Assembly: GCA_019426215.1 (NCBI GenBank)
Contig: CM033392.1
Location: 53,805,149 to 53,869,148, forward strand
Direction: 5' to 3'
Length of the DNA stretch: 64,000 nucleotides
Source: Buddleja alternifolia
Lineage: Eukaryota > Streptophyta > Magnoliopsida > Lamiales > Scrophulariaceae
The stretch's first letter is position 1. Each line of letters begins with the position of its first letter. This document shows, in pieces, positions 11,896 to 23,489 of this stretch. The position numbers and the translations under genes were made by a program. The notes under the pieces were generated by a model. That model searched no databases. It was not told the origin of the DNA and saw only the letters and a list, made by a program, of their open reading frames with translations.

Positions 11896-13201
11896 TGATA
11901 AGCTCGTATTTTACGCCTTTTAGGCGCCTCTTTTCTTGTATTTTGATGCGGTCTTGAGTTTATTTATGCCACATATTCTTTGATTTTATGATTGGTTATG
12001 TTTCTATAGGTTATTTGAGAATTGTAGCAAAAATGAGTGAAAATATCAAAGAATTTCTCAAAATACACCTTTAGCCACGGCTATAATGACCCTTAGCCAC
12101 GATGATCATAAATGAACCTTCGTGCTTTGAAGATATGAAGTAACAAAGGCTAAAAAACGTGTAAAATGCGAACATCGGATTTTAGCCATGGTTACCGACT
12201 TTTTAACCGCGACTACGGGCTAATTTCAGCATCTATAAATACGCGTTATTAGGTCAAATTCGGAACTTTTGCCCACTTTTGAGGGTTTTGACACTTTGAA
12301 ACACACCAAGAGGGTTGAGAGAAGTCTGGGGAAGAAGAAGAATGCGAGGATACTCCATCTTTGTCTAAGAAGACGGAGAATTCAAGCAAGATCTATCTAG
12401 AAATGTTATGAGGGAATTTTAATTTCATGCTTTTAGATTTGTTTCATTGAACATATCCTTCAAGATGAATTATTGCTTTTCTTTTACGATTATGACTTAA
12501 TTTCCCTTTGATTGAGGCCATGTGAAATCCAATTACTATGTTTAATTTATGAGTATTATTTTTTCGGATTAAATCTGTTTTCGGTTATGTGTTTAATACT
12601 TGTTATATTAGCCTACGATTGCTTAGCTACCAATCGTATGAATTTGTGCTTAGTTTTGAGACCGAGGGGAGATAAACTAGGGATGCATCTAGGTAGTAAA
12701 CACCACAACGTAAAATTGACTAGAGATAGATTCAATTTCTTTGTGTGTGCTTTCCGTGAAAATGGGAAATTCCATGAATCTTTGTAATGCATTTTCATTA
12801 ATTTGAATTTCATATAGAGATATAGAAATCATTAATGAAAATAGAATTGCTATATCAAAAGATTGGATAGTGAGTAATTTAGGGAATTTCGCCTTAACCT
12901 AATCAATCTAATAATCTGGTAAGATAGAATCATAGTCAAATTGAATAGTTGGTTGAATCTTGTGCCTTAATCACTTTTCTCACTGATTAAAATTCAAAGT
13001 TGATTTCTCTCATTAGTTGGTAATTGTTATTTAGTATTTTAATTCATAATTCACACTGTTATCGATTGATTTAACTTGGAATTAGATTACACAGTAATTT
13101 CAGTACTTAAATACAATTGTCTCTAGGGTACGATAATCTGGACTTACATCCACTATATTACTTGCACAACCTAGTACACTTTCTAGGATTTTTGCGTGTC
13201 A
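11896..13201 (+). repeat. 5' LTR of Athila-like Gypsy element
   Basis: Begins TGATAAGCTCG and ends GTGTCA, and is closely matched by 17299-18599 over about 1.3 kb. It contains several copies of a TTTAGCCACGGCTA-type motif (near 12071, 12096, 12181 and 12211). A TATAAATACG promoter-like box lies at about 12233-12242. The PBS follows after six bases. The flanking five bases on the left are AAATC. Confidence 0.85.
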
Positions 13202-13207
13202 AGTTTT

Positions 13208-13225
13208 TGGCGCCGTTGCCTGGGA
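13208..13225 (+). promoter_or_regulatory. primer-binding site, Athila-like
   Basis: TGGCGCCGTTGCCTGGGA matches, with one change, the tRNA-Asp-type site TGGCGCCGTTGCCGGGGA characteristic of Athila-lineage Gypsy elements. Confidence 0.85.
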
Positions 13226-13315
13226 CAATTGTTTTATTTAATATTGAGATTCTCTTATCTATTCTAAGCTTAAGTCTTTTTTGTATATATTCTTTTTATT
13301 TTGATTCTTGAAGAG

Positions 13316-14142
13316 ATGAATGATTATAACTATAATTGGTCACAACGAAGATGGAGTGCAGGATCTTATGAGAGTCATGTTCAAGATTTTTGTTCATTGT
13401 GTGGAGGCGTTCATCAGAGTGACTACTGTCAGCAAGGATGGAGAAATCAGTAGGACTTGCTCTTGAGTTATTATGCAATGAGAGCTTCGCCAACATATCA
13501 TCAACATGATATGATCTCGAGTTTTGAAGAGCTGATGATCTAATGGATGAAGCAAAATGACACCATGATATCACGACTTGATGAGCGGGGTCAAAACATA
13601 GAAAAATGCATCATGAACGTCCATGCAGAACTGAATCAAATCTCCAACTTATTGGTAGAGAGGTCATCAGACACCACGTATATTAACACAGAAGAGAATG
13701 ATGAGGCTCCAGAAGCAACATCACTAGAGGACTCACAATTCAGCAATGATTCTTCCGAAATCCATTCCATCAGATGACCAAGAAAAGACATTAGAAATCT
13801 TCAAGAACCAAACACCGTCGACCACCATATCTCTCGATTTCTTACAAAAGTGTATCAATAACCAAAGAGACAGAGCGGAGGAGGTTGAAGTCAAGGTTTA
13901 CAACTCTAGTGATTCTTTCGATGCATATTTTGAGAACCAAAGTGATACTACGGTCGAGAATGAGAAAATCAGAGGATATAAATCACTTGGATATACCACC
14001 ATTTGAGTTGTCAAAACTAAGGATAGGGGAGTATGGGACAACTACATATGAGTTGCAATCATCCATTGAGGATTCTTTCTCACTTCCAATTAAACTTTCA
14101 TCTTTACACTTCAATTATGTATTTTTGAAAGAGACCTTATGA
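13316..14142 (+). pseudogene. gag remnant of non-autonomous Athila-like element
   Basis: An ATG at 13316 opens a frame encoding a short N-terminus with a zinc-knuckle-like CSLCGGVHQSDYC (C-x2-C-x3-H-x4-C), then a glutamate/serine-rich stretch with AELNQISNLL. A stop (TAG) interrupts at about 13452 and others follow. No protease, RT or integrase appears anywhere between the two LTRs, so the element was non-autonomous and would depend on proteins from a full Athila element. A second, slightly different copy of the same region lies at 18714-19330. Confidence 0.55.
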
Positions 14143-16143
14143 TCACTTCTAATTCTTTTAGGTTGTGTGATAGAGATTGGAGAGGAGAAGCCTCTACGCA
14201 ACTGGAAAAAGTACAAAAAAACTCTTCCATACAAAGTTGGCATTGCTCCTTATGATCCACCATGAGCAATGCAAGAGGGAGTCAAGCTAATGACTTAAAA
14301 CAAGCACTTCTTGGGAGGCCACCCATGTTTATTATTTTCTTTCATTTCTTTTGTTTTGATTTAGTTGAGTCGTTTGTTCTCTTTTAGTTTGTTTTGTATC
14401 TCAGGTATAGCATTATGGACAAGCGAGAAATTCTAGACGAGCGGCGTCACTTGCTTGAGAAAAGAAAAAAAAAAATTCTTTATGGTGTCAGGAATTTTAG
14501 CCGAAGCAATTCTGGATTTTAGCCATGGCTTAGCAATTAAAAAAAAATCGTATTTTGACTCTAGATCTTTTAGCCACGACTGCGGTTCATTTTAGCTGCG
14601 GCTTAACAGTACAAAGTTTTGAAATTTTTGCTCCCAGGTATTTTTAGCCACGGCTACGCATTTGGACCCTCTCTGTCTCGATAGCCGCGGCTACACCAAG
14701 TCTTAGCCATGGCGAAATGGCATTTTTAACCCCTAAAAAGAAAAATGTTCTGCTTTCCTGAGACTTTTGTTTTGTTTTTAGTTTCTGTTTTTTTTTCCCT
14801 TTTGAAGAACATGTCATGAATATTTCTCCTTATTACAAGTGTTTGTGTCTACTTTTTGGTTTATTTTGTTTATGTGTTTAGGTCACACCTATTCACCAGC
14901 TTCGCGAGTGCTTGTCGTTAGCTCCCATGCACTTTCTGTCTGGCCAACCTCACTCAATGATCAGGGCAGTATTCTTTCCCCTACTTACTTTTATTTTCCT
15001 TCATTTGGCTCATTGAGGACAATGCGCTAATTAAGTTTGGGGGTGAATACATGTTATGCATGAATTTTTTTTTTGATATGCCCAGAAATTGATGCAATGT
15101 ATACACATATGTATAAGTGAAAATGCCTTGAATAATTCTAATGAACTGTCATTTTTCTGATGAAGCTTGATGATTTTGCTATCTCATTTGTTTTTAGCTT
15201 CCAATTTTTTTCTTTGTGATCAACATGCTTTTCTGTGTCTTGATATCTTTTTTAGTCAAGCTTATGTAAATTTTTGAGGACTCGAGGCATGAACCTTCTA
15301 CGTTTGTTTAATTTTGAAGAGTGCACTGATATTGCATGACCATGATATGATTTAGGCCATTTTTGATTTGTCTTCAGCCTTGTATTAGCTTGCAGTATAT
15401 TCATTTTCTCTAGAACCTTTATTTGAGCCGTATTGATAAAGATGGGGTGTGCTAAGCATACCATAAACCACCATTCGCTTCTTGTTCATACACCACATCA
15501 ACTAACCGTTAGCCTAAAAGAAAAACAATATAATCACCCGGTTATGGGAGCTTACAGTTCGGTATTTTTTAGCTATGTTTGGGTGTGTGTTTTAGTTTTT
15601 TGTGCACATAAGGATAAGGAGGTTGGTGTTGGTTTATTTGGAGAATTGATGAAGATTTTGAGGTATACTAGATGAATAAGAAGGATGTGAAAAGCACTTG
15701 AATAAAGTTGAGCCGGAATAGTCGGAAAAAAATAAAAAAAAAAATGATCGAAAAAAAGAGAAGAAAGAAAAAAGGAAAAAAAAATTCGACTAGGCTATAT
15801 ATGTGATGCTTCAATGATCATTCATTAGGTATTTTCACTCGTACACAACCCGATATAGACAAGAAATAAGTTTGGGGGTTGTGAGTTTGAAAAAAAAAAA
15901 AAGTAAGAAAGAAAGAAAGAAAGAAAAAAAGGAGAAAGTGGGGAGAATTTTGAGTATGATGCTTAGTTAGTGAGTGTAATTTGAGGATATCGAGTTTTAA
16001 GCTCTCTAAACCTTTAGTCACTTTCTTCAATATATTTTTGTATCAAGCCAACACCCGAGCCTTACATTACAAGCCGAAAAAACCTTCTGATCGTGGTTAT
16101 TGTGTATTGTGCATTTGGTAAAAAAATTCAATTTCGAAGTTGG
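14143..16143 (+). other. non-coding interior of Athila-like element
   Basis: No polymerase domains. 14500-14720 contains another cluster of TTTAGCCACGGCTA-type motifs like those in the LTR. Polypurine-like TAAGTTTGGGGGTG occurs at about 15031 and again at about 15865, resembling the true tract at 17284. 15890-15930 is a GAAAGAAAGA-rich stretch. Short open frames here are not supported as genes. Confidence 0.6.
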
Positions 16144-17150
16144 TTTTTTTTTTTTTTTTTGCAATAAGCAAGCATATTTCATATAACTGCAAAACATACA
16201 CTTACACCAGGCATACCTGGGGGACAGAATCAGCAAATTTACAGACAATGAATCTCCAAATGGTTTCAGCAATAGTCTTACTATCATTACAAGTAGCAAG
16301 AAAAATTCTCCTATTCCTTTCTGTCTAAATCAAATAAATGGTGGCTAAAAACATAGCCCTTTTAAGGCAGCTAAACGTAGTCTTACCTCGACTAATTTTC
16401 TTGATCCATTCCAAGGCCCTGAGCCAGTCAAACTGTCTGAACTGGATTCCAATTCTGTACCACATTTGACTCACCACTTCTTTGGAGAACTCACACCTGA
16501 AGAACAAGTGGTCTCGAGTTTCGTCCTCCAAAGCACAAAAAACGCATTTTGTATCTTCTAAATACTTCCACTGAGCAATCCTATCTCTGGTCTTCAAACG
16601 ATTTTGGATAGCCATCCAAGCTATAATTTTATGCCTTGCAAAAGGCCCTTTACCCCATACAATTTTCCTCCAATTAACCTCCTCTACATGCTCCTGCACA
16701 TGGGCATATGCTTTTTGAATACTAAATCCACCCCCCTTCCAGGTATTATGAACCACATCTACAGCATCTAACAACACGTCTCTAATCCCCAGAAGCCTCT
16801 TCCACAACCAGGAACTTGTACTTCTCACCCCCACAGTCTACATTGACTCCGACTTTATGTAGTATGCATTCACCCATTTAACCCACATGGAGTCTGCTTT
16901 TGCTGCAATATTCCAGATGATTCTAAATATTGCAGCCATATTCCAATTTTGCAGCGAGATCAATCCTAGGCCACCTTCTTGTTTAGGTAAACAGACCGTA
17001 TTCCAGTTGACACTAGCATGATACCGCCCTGTAGTTTTACCGGTCCATATTGTTTGCATAATCTTGCCTAATGTGGATTCTAGACATATGAGGAAACGTG
17101 GGTGTTCATGATTTGGGATAGTCTTGCAGAAGTTTTGAGGCATATGAATT
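16144..17150 (-). pseudogene. 5'-truncated L1-like LINE, RT C-terminus with zf-RVT domain
   Basis: On the minus strand, 17090-16325 encodes the tail of a plant L1-type ORF2. It has a WTGKTTGRYHASVNW...CLPKQEGGLGL block, then a zinc-binding reverse-transcriptase domain with KCVFCALEDETRDHLFFRC (C-x2-C...H...C). A stop or frameshift near 16836 separates the two parts. The T-run at 16144-16160 is the poly(A) tail in this orientation. 5' truncation with a poly(A) tail is the normal outcome of target-primed reverse transcription. AATTTCGAAGTT beside the tail and AATTTGAAAGTT near 17147 may be a decayed target duplication. It lies inside the Athila-like element, so it inserted later. Confidence 0.75.
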
Positions 17151-17283
17151 TGAAAGTTTTTGATGAATAAGTGATTCTTCATAAGTCTTGTTCTAAGGTG
17201 TTTATCTTGCATTTGTGTATTAGTTATAGAATTTTTGAGCTTATCTGTTTGCTTTAATTTCTTTGCTCGAGGACGATCAAACT

Positions 17284-17298
17284 TAAGTTTGGGGGTGT
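17284..17298 (+). promoter_or_regulatory. polypurine tract, Athila-like
   Basis: TTAAGTTTGGGGGTG lies directly before the TG of the second LTR, the expected position for plus-strand priming. Confidence 0.75.
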
Positions 17299-18599
17299 TG
17301 ATAAGCTCGTATTGTATGCCTTTTAGGCGCCTCTTTTCTTGTATTTTGATGCGGTCTTGAGTTTATTTATGCCACATATGCTTTGATTTTATGATTGGTT
17401 ATGTTTCTATAGGTTATTTGAGAATTGTAGCAAAAATGAGTGAAAACATCAAAAAATTTCTCGAAAACACCTTTAGCCATGGCTATAATGACCCTTAGCC
17501 ACGGTGATCATAAAGGAACCTTCGTGCTTTGAAGATATGAAGTAAGAAAGGCTAAAAAACGTGTAAAATGTGAACAACGGATTTTAGCCACGGCTACCGA
17601 CGCTTTAGCCGCGGGTACAGGCTAATTTCAGCATCTATAAATACGCGCTATTAGGTCAAATTCGGAATTTTTCCCACTTTTGAGGGTTTAGACACTTTGA
17701 AACACACCAAGAGGATAATTGAGAGAAGTCTGGGGAAGAAGAAGAACGCTAGGATACTCCATCTTTGTCTACGAAGACGGAGAATTCAAGCAAAATTTAT
17801 AAAGAAACGTTATTAGGGAGTTTTAATTTCATGCTTTTAGATTTGTTTTCATTGAACATATCTTTCAAGATGAATTTTTGCTTTTGTTTTAGGATTATGA
17901 CTTAATTTCCCTTTAATTGAGGCCATGTGAAATCCAATTACTATGTTTGATTTATGAGTATTATTTTTCCGGATTAAATTTATTTTCGGTTTTGTGTTTA
18001 ATACTTGTTCTCAATGCCTATGATTGCTTAGCTACCAATCGTATAGATTTGTGCTTAGTTTTGAGACCGAGAGGAGATAAACTAGGGATGCATCTATGTA
18101 GTAAACACCACAATGTAAGATTGACTAGAGATAGATTTGATTTCCTTGTGTATGTTTTCCGCAAAAAAGGGAAATTCCATGAATCTTTGTAATGCGTTTT
18201 CATTAATTCGAATTTCATATAGAGATATAGAAATCGTTAATGAAAATAGAATTGCTATACGAAGAGATTGGATAGTGAGTAATTTAGGGAATTTCGCCTT
18301 GACCTAATCAATCTAATAATCTGGTAAGATAGAATCATAGTCAAATTGAATAATTGGTTAAATAATGTGCCTTAATCACTTTTCTCATTGATTAAAATTC
18401 AAATTTGATTTCTCTCATTATTTGGTAATTGTTATTTAGTATTTTAATTCATAATTCACACCGTTATCGATTCTTAGAATTAGATTAAACAGTAGTTTCA
18501 GTACTTAAATACAATTGTCTCTAGGGTACGATAATCCGGACTTACATCCACTATATTACTTGCAAGACCTAGTACACTTGCTAGGATTTCTGCGTGTCA
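17299..18599 (+). repeat. 3' LTR of Athila-like element (internal to a partial tandem)
   Basis: TGATAAGCTCG...GTGTCA, nearly colinear with 11896-13201. Unusually for a 3' LTR, it is followed by a PBS-like TGGTGTTGTTGCCGGGGA (18606) and more internal sequence. It is therefore the shared middle LTR of a partial LTR-internal-LTR-internal array. Confidence 0.85.
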
Positions 18600-19332
18600 T
18601 GTTTTTGGTGTTGTTGCCGGGGACAATTGTTTTATTTAATATTGAGATTCTCTTATGTGTTCTAAGCTTAAGTCTTTTTTATATGTATTCTTTTTATTAT
18701 GATTCTTGAAGAGATGAATGATTATAACTATAATTGGTCACAACGAAGATGGAGTGTAGGAGATTATGAGAGTCATGTTTAAGATTTTTGTTCGTTGTGT
18801 GGAGGCGTTTATCAGAGTGACTACTATCAGCAAGGATGGAGAAATCAGCAGGACTTGCCATTGAGTTATTATGCAATTAGAGCTTCGCCAACATATCAAC
18901 AACATGATATGATCTCGAGTTTTGAAGAGCTGATGATCCAATGGATGAAGCAAAATGACACCATGATTTCACGACTTGATGTGCGGGGTCAAAATATAGG
19001 ATCATGCATCATGAACGTCCAAGCATAACTGAATCAAATCTCCAACTTATTAGCAGAGATGTCATCAGACCCCATGTATATTAACACATAAGAGAATGAT
19101 GAGGCTTACTAGAGGACTCACAATTCAGCACTTATTCTCCGAAATCCATCCCATCAGATGACCAAGAAAAGATATTAGAAATCTTCAAGAACCAAACATT
19201 GTCGACCATCATATCTATCGAATTCTTACAAAAGTGTATCAATAACCAAAGAGATAGAGTGGAGGAGGTTGAAGTCAAGGTTTACAACTCTAGTGATCCA
19301 TTCGATGCATATTTTGAGAACCCAAGTGATAT
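18600..19332 (+). repeat. partial second internal region of Athila-like element
   Basis: Matches 13202-13940 including the degraded PBS, the ATG at 18714 and the CSLCGGVYQSDYY segment, where the last zinc ligand is lost. It ends abruptly near 19332, where SIRE-like sequence resumes. Unequal or illegitimate recombination is the likely origin. Confidence 0.75.
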
Positions 19333-19888
19333 TTTGAGATTTCATTCCCGCAGGCTATAATGAAGACAAATACGTTATTGCGAAGAATGAAATCGCCATG
19401 ATGGTAGAGCGTGATCATTTACTCTGTCAGATGATATACAACTCAGAGTTAACTGATGTTGAGCATGCGTATTATTTGTCCATTTCCAACAGTGAGGAAA
19501 TTGATCAAGTGCCTGCGTTAGTTGCTATATATGAGAAGCGTCGAGGCCAAAGAACTCACCTTGCTGATGTGGAGTTGGCATATTTCTTGGATATGGGGCA
19601 CATCAAGCCATCTGGATTTGCTCTAAGGAATTATAAAATTAGAGTTTATAAGCGTCTACTTGTTGAGTTCCTCAATCCATCAGAGAAAATCTTGAACCGA
19701 GATTGTTATTCGCACTTTCCTGAAGTGGTGCATAGTGTTGCAAATAAGAGTTCGAAAAATCAACTTTCGTCTTTGGAAAAATAAGAGCGTTCATATTGGT
19801 GAACGTGCAGCATCCATCGAGGATTGCATTCAGGAAGAAGCCGACGAATTCTTCAATCACTACTACAAAAATACCCAATTATAGCGCA

Positions 19889-20147
19889 CCTATTACAGCG
19901 GTTCCCAACGAACCGCTGTAATAGGGTATCTTGGTCTTAACCTATTACAGCGGTTCCGAGAAAACCGCTGTAATAGGTGGTCGAGGGACCTATTACAGCG
20001 GTTCGTTAGGAACCGCTGTAATAGGTGTATCTTGGTCTTAACCTATTACAGCGGTTCCCTCGGAACCGCTGTAATAGGTTAAGACCTATTACAGCGGTTT
20101 TCTCGGAACCCTATTACTGCGGTTCGTTGGGAACCGTTGTAATAGGT
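19889..20147. repeat. subterminal hairpin array of the 1.16-kb CACTA, left side
   Basis: Five successive inverted pairs, each CCTATTACAGCGGTT, a 6-8 base loop, then AACCGCTGTAATAGG (19889-19925, 19941-19977, 19989-20025, 20042-20078, 20085-20147). By analogy with En/Spm, such subterminal motifs are probable binding sites for the element's second protein. Two more pairs lie on the right side (20894-20926 and 20949-20980). Confidence 0.85.
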
Positions 20148-20319
20148 CAAAACCAAAAAATTTAAATCCCTTAAATTTAGATCTTCCCGCTTCTCTCTAT
20201 CTCTCTTAGTCTTTTTCTCTCTACTCTCTCTCTCTACACTCTCTCTCTCTCTCTCTCTCTTGAAGCACCACCGCCGCCGCCACCACCATATAACACCACC
20301 GCCGCCTCCACCACCACCG

Positions 20320-20815
20320 TATGTGTGGGTGTATTTATATTTGTGTATGTGTGGGTTTATGTATATTTGTGTATGTGTGGGTTTATGTATATTTGGGTTT
20401 ATGTATGTATATATGGGTGTATGTATATTTGTGTATATGTGGGTTTATATATGTATATGTGGGTGTATGTATATTTGTGTATATGTGGGTTTATGTATGT
20501 ATATGTGGGTGTATGTATATTTGTGGGTTTATGTATGTATATGTGGGTGTACGTATATTTGTGTATATGTGGGTTTATGTATGTATATGTGAGTGTATGT
20601 ATATTTGTGTATATGTGGGTGTATGTATATTTGTGTATATGTGGGTGTATGTATATTTGTGTATATGTGGGTGTATGTATATTTGTGTATATGTGGGTGT
20701 ATGTATATGTGGGTTTATGTATGTATATATATTTGTGTATATGTGGGTTTATGTAAGTATATGTGGGTATATGTATATTTGTGTATGTGTGAGTTTATGT
20801 ATATATTTTTGTGTA
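20320..20815. repeat. 26-bp minisatellite
   Basis: A GTATATGTGGGTGTATG/TATATTTGT repeat with successive units exactly 26 bp apart in the best-ordered part (ATATTTGTGT at 20601, 20627, 20653 and 20679). Units near the edges are of mixed length. It has no stop codon in any forward frame, so it creates artificial open frames of up to 234 codons. It appears unique to this CACTA derivative. Confidence 0.85.
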
Positions 20816-23489
20816 TTTGCGAATTTCGTGTCATTTCGACACGGTAAAATTATAAACGAAAAAGTGAAATTAATAAAAAAAAATAAAAAATACCCTATTA
20901 CAGCGGTTCTAAACCGCTGTAATAGGTCGAAACCCTATTACAGCACTGCCTATTACAGCGGTTCGAACCGCTGTAATAGGTCCAAAAAAACCGCTGTAAT
21001 AGGCATTTTTTGTAGTAGTGAATAGCGTCTGGAACTCTAATTACCAAGTGGATTGCTATCGATTTGAGGCTACAAGAGATATTCACCATGAAGGCATAAA
21101 GGCCATATGCAACGCTAGATCTGACTTTGGATGAATGAAGTGACTTAGTGTGAAGCTTGTGTGGGCAATAGATATTCTTTTCAGGAGTTGGTTAACGCTC
21201 CCCATCTATTTGGCATAGGCATGCATGACAAGAAGTGTCAGTTTGTTAAGTATTGCCTTCAGAAGCGTTCGATGCGAGTAGGACCAATTGCTGACTTGCC
21301 AAGGGTCAGAAAATCGGTTGAGACCTTTCTGTGAGCAACACTCAAAAGGCTTGTAGAAACTCCTCTTACCTTCACTAGTAAAGCGTCCAGTAGCGGTACT
21401 CGATCAATGTCTGATTTGACTATCTCTCCCAGTCATTGTGACGAGAATATATGACAGATGGTCAAGATTATGGCTCCAGTGAAGCACTTCGATCACATCT
21501 TCACTGCAAATCTGCGAAAAATAAATGGCTCAATCATCAATTCATTCAGGGGTTACCCATTACCCCCCTCCATCAAAAACGAATTGAGCGACCACTACTC
21601 ATACGTCATTTCTTTGTTGGAAAGAAATTGGGGCATAGCTTAGGCTGTTTATCCTTATTTGGAAGAGTATTACAGACTCTACCAATCCTCCTCGTCTTCC
21701 AACTAATTGCCTCATATCCTTCTCGCTGACTTATCGCACAGACGAACTCTTTCTCATTTCTCCAGTGAAGTCAAGGCTATTTCCTAACCATGTGCTGGAC
21801 ATCTTAGGTCCAATGTGGGTTAGAGCGGTGGACAGTCCTCTCCGCACATTCATTCACATCACCTACATGTTAACGCGTCGCATCTACGAGCTTCTTGATA
21901 GTGCTACTGATTTTCATACAGGTACAATGCTTGGTAAACTTAACTTTCAATTTGATTATTATCATCACATGCTGCCAGTGTCTGTGGAAGTACCTGTACC
22001 AGAAGAAGTCCCCTCAGTGGAGCCTATTGCTGATAATGCTCAGGTGGACTTAGTTTCTCAAAGCGTCCAAACTGAAACAGAACCTCAAGTGCCTGATGTG
22101 GCCGCTATTGCTGAAACTTCAATTATTCCAAAGGCTGCAAGTGTTTTTGATGCTGAGATTGAGCATGATCCCACAACTGCTGAAGCGTCTCTACCAAAGT
22201 TAAAACTTGATGCTAGTGTTGCTGAGGTTGCATAGTATGCTGATAATTTGGGACAAGTGCAAGGTAAAGCGTTTTGATTCAGCAACTCAAACTTCCTTTA
22301 AATCCTTGAGGATCACTTCCAAGTTTAAGCAGAAATCAGTTACTCAAATGGTTATTCCAAGTGAACCTGGTGGTCAGGAGTTTACTCCAATTCTACGAGA
22401 TGCATTAGAGGAAGTGCGCAATCATGTTGCAAATAGCGTTAATGCTCTCCATTGGATTCAAGAAGATCTTACCAAGATTGAATCAAAAAATTTGGATACT
22501 CAAATTGTCCACATGTGCGGAGCTGCTCAAGCTGTTGTTGCTGAAAGTCTTAAAGCATTTCAAGAAATTGCTGACGCTAATTGTGCAGCTCAGATTGAAA
22601 TGAAGGAGCACTTCGACAAGAGCTGTGATGATCTAGCAGGTTTTATTTCTCAGATTGCTCATTAGATCGGTATTCTTGCAGAATACATTCTAAAGAATGA
22701 TGATGGCAATAAGGGAGAAAAGAGGAAAGCACTGAGTTCAAAAGCTACCAGTTCATCTGCAAAGCGTCAAGAACTTCAGCCTGTGCTAACACAAAGTATT
22801 CTAAGTCAAACACTTCCTCCTCCGCTCAATATTGAATCCCGTTACCCAACTTGGGTTGATGCTATTGGAGCTCCTAGTCGTGCATCTGGGTTTCTTCCAA
22901 TTAAGTAAATAGCTGATTTTCCAGTTCCGTCGCAAGCGTACCTTGAACAATTCGACGTTATGATTGAACGAGCATCTTTCCCAGAGCCAACTGATTAGAA
23001 AGTAATTGCTATAGGAAAGCAGGTGCCAGAGTTCAACCAAGCATACAAAATTTGCCTAAGGTATATTGGCATTGATCCATCAGAATGGGATAAGCGCTGG
23101 ATTGCTTTCGACAAAAGAAGTAAAGAAAAAAAGAAAAGCATCGTCAATGCAGACCATGCTACAATAAAAGCTCTAGATGATCAACTCACTGAAATCAGAG
23201 CTGAAGTAGCCAGAAGATACAACTTAATAAAGAAGCGCAAGCGTTAAGAGACCTCTTCAAAAAATTATCTATATTCTTGTCTCTTTTGTCTCTTTTATTT
23301 TTTTAGTTGTAAATGCCCCGTACTTACATTGATCTATATAAGTGCATTTCTAGCTAAACATCTCGTTCAACTTTTAACTAACCTTAACTAACTTTATCTA
23401 ATCTTTTTCAAAGCTAATTTTTGTATTTTGGATGTCTAACTCTTGAACTATATAAGAGTGAGCATTGCCATCATCAAATAGGGAAAAAT

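Larger units (their letters stand above)
19858..21020. mobile_element. non-autonomous CACTA element (1163 bp)
   Basis: Perfect-looking termini CACTACTACAAAAA (19858) and TTTTTTGTAGTAGTG (ends 21020) are flanked by the 3-bp direct repeat AAT (19855-19857 and 21021-21023), the hallmark of CACTA transposition. Subterminal hairpin arrays of CCTATTACAGCGGTT lie at both ends. The interior has a CT-rich tract, a CCG/CAC-rich tract and a 26-bp minisatellite, with no transposase. Termini and tract order match the large CACTA at 38020-61765, so it could be mobilised by that family. Removing it rejoins the surrounding SIRE reading frame. Confidence 0.92.
19338..23247 (+). pseudogene. SIRE-like Copia third ORF, 3' portion (contains a CACTA insertion)
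   Basis: 19338-19745 duplicates 11487-11894 at equal length (408 bp) with scattered substitutions, then runs on without an Athila insertion. The ORF is broken by a frameshift near 19760, by the CACTA at 19858-21020, and by stops at 21643, 22233, 22662 and 22906, among others. Encoded parts include a domain with PNHVLDILGPMWVRAV, an acidic Pro/Val-rich stretch (21985-22230), an alanine-rich probably helical region (VVAESLKAFQEIADANCAAQ), and a highly charged C-terminus ending RRYNLIKKRKR at 23247. The 3' LTR begins 243 bp downstream. Role unknown; it sits at the env-like position of the SIRE/Maximus lineage. Confidence 0.6.

Noticed and set aside
20321..21025. 234-codon cysteine/tyrosine-rich open frame on the plus strand
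   Set aside because: It is produced entirely by the 26-bp minisatellite, which lacks stops in all forward frames; there is no ATG context, domain or splice structure.
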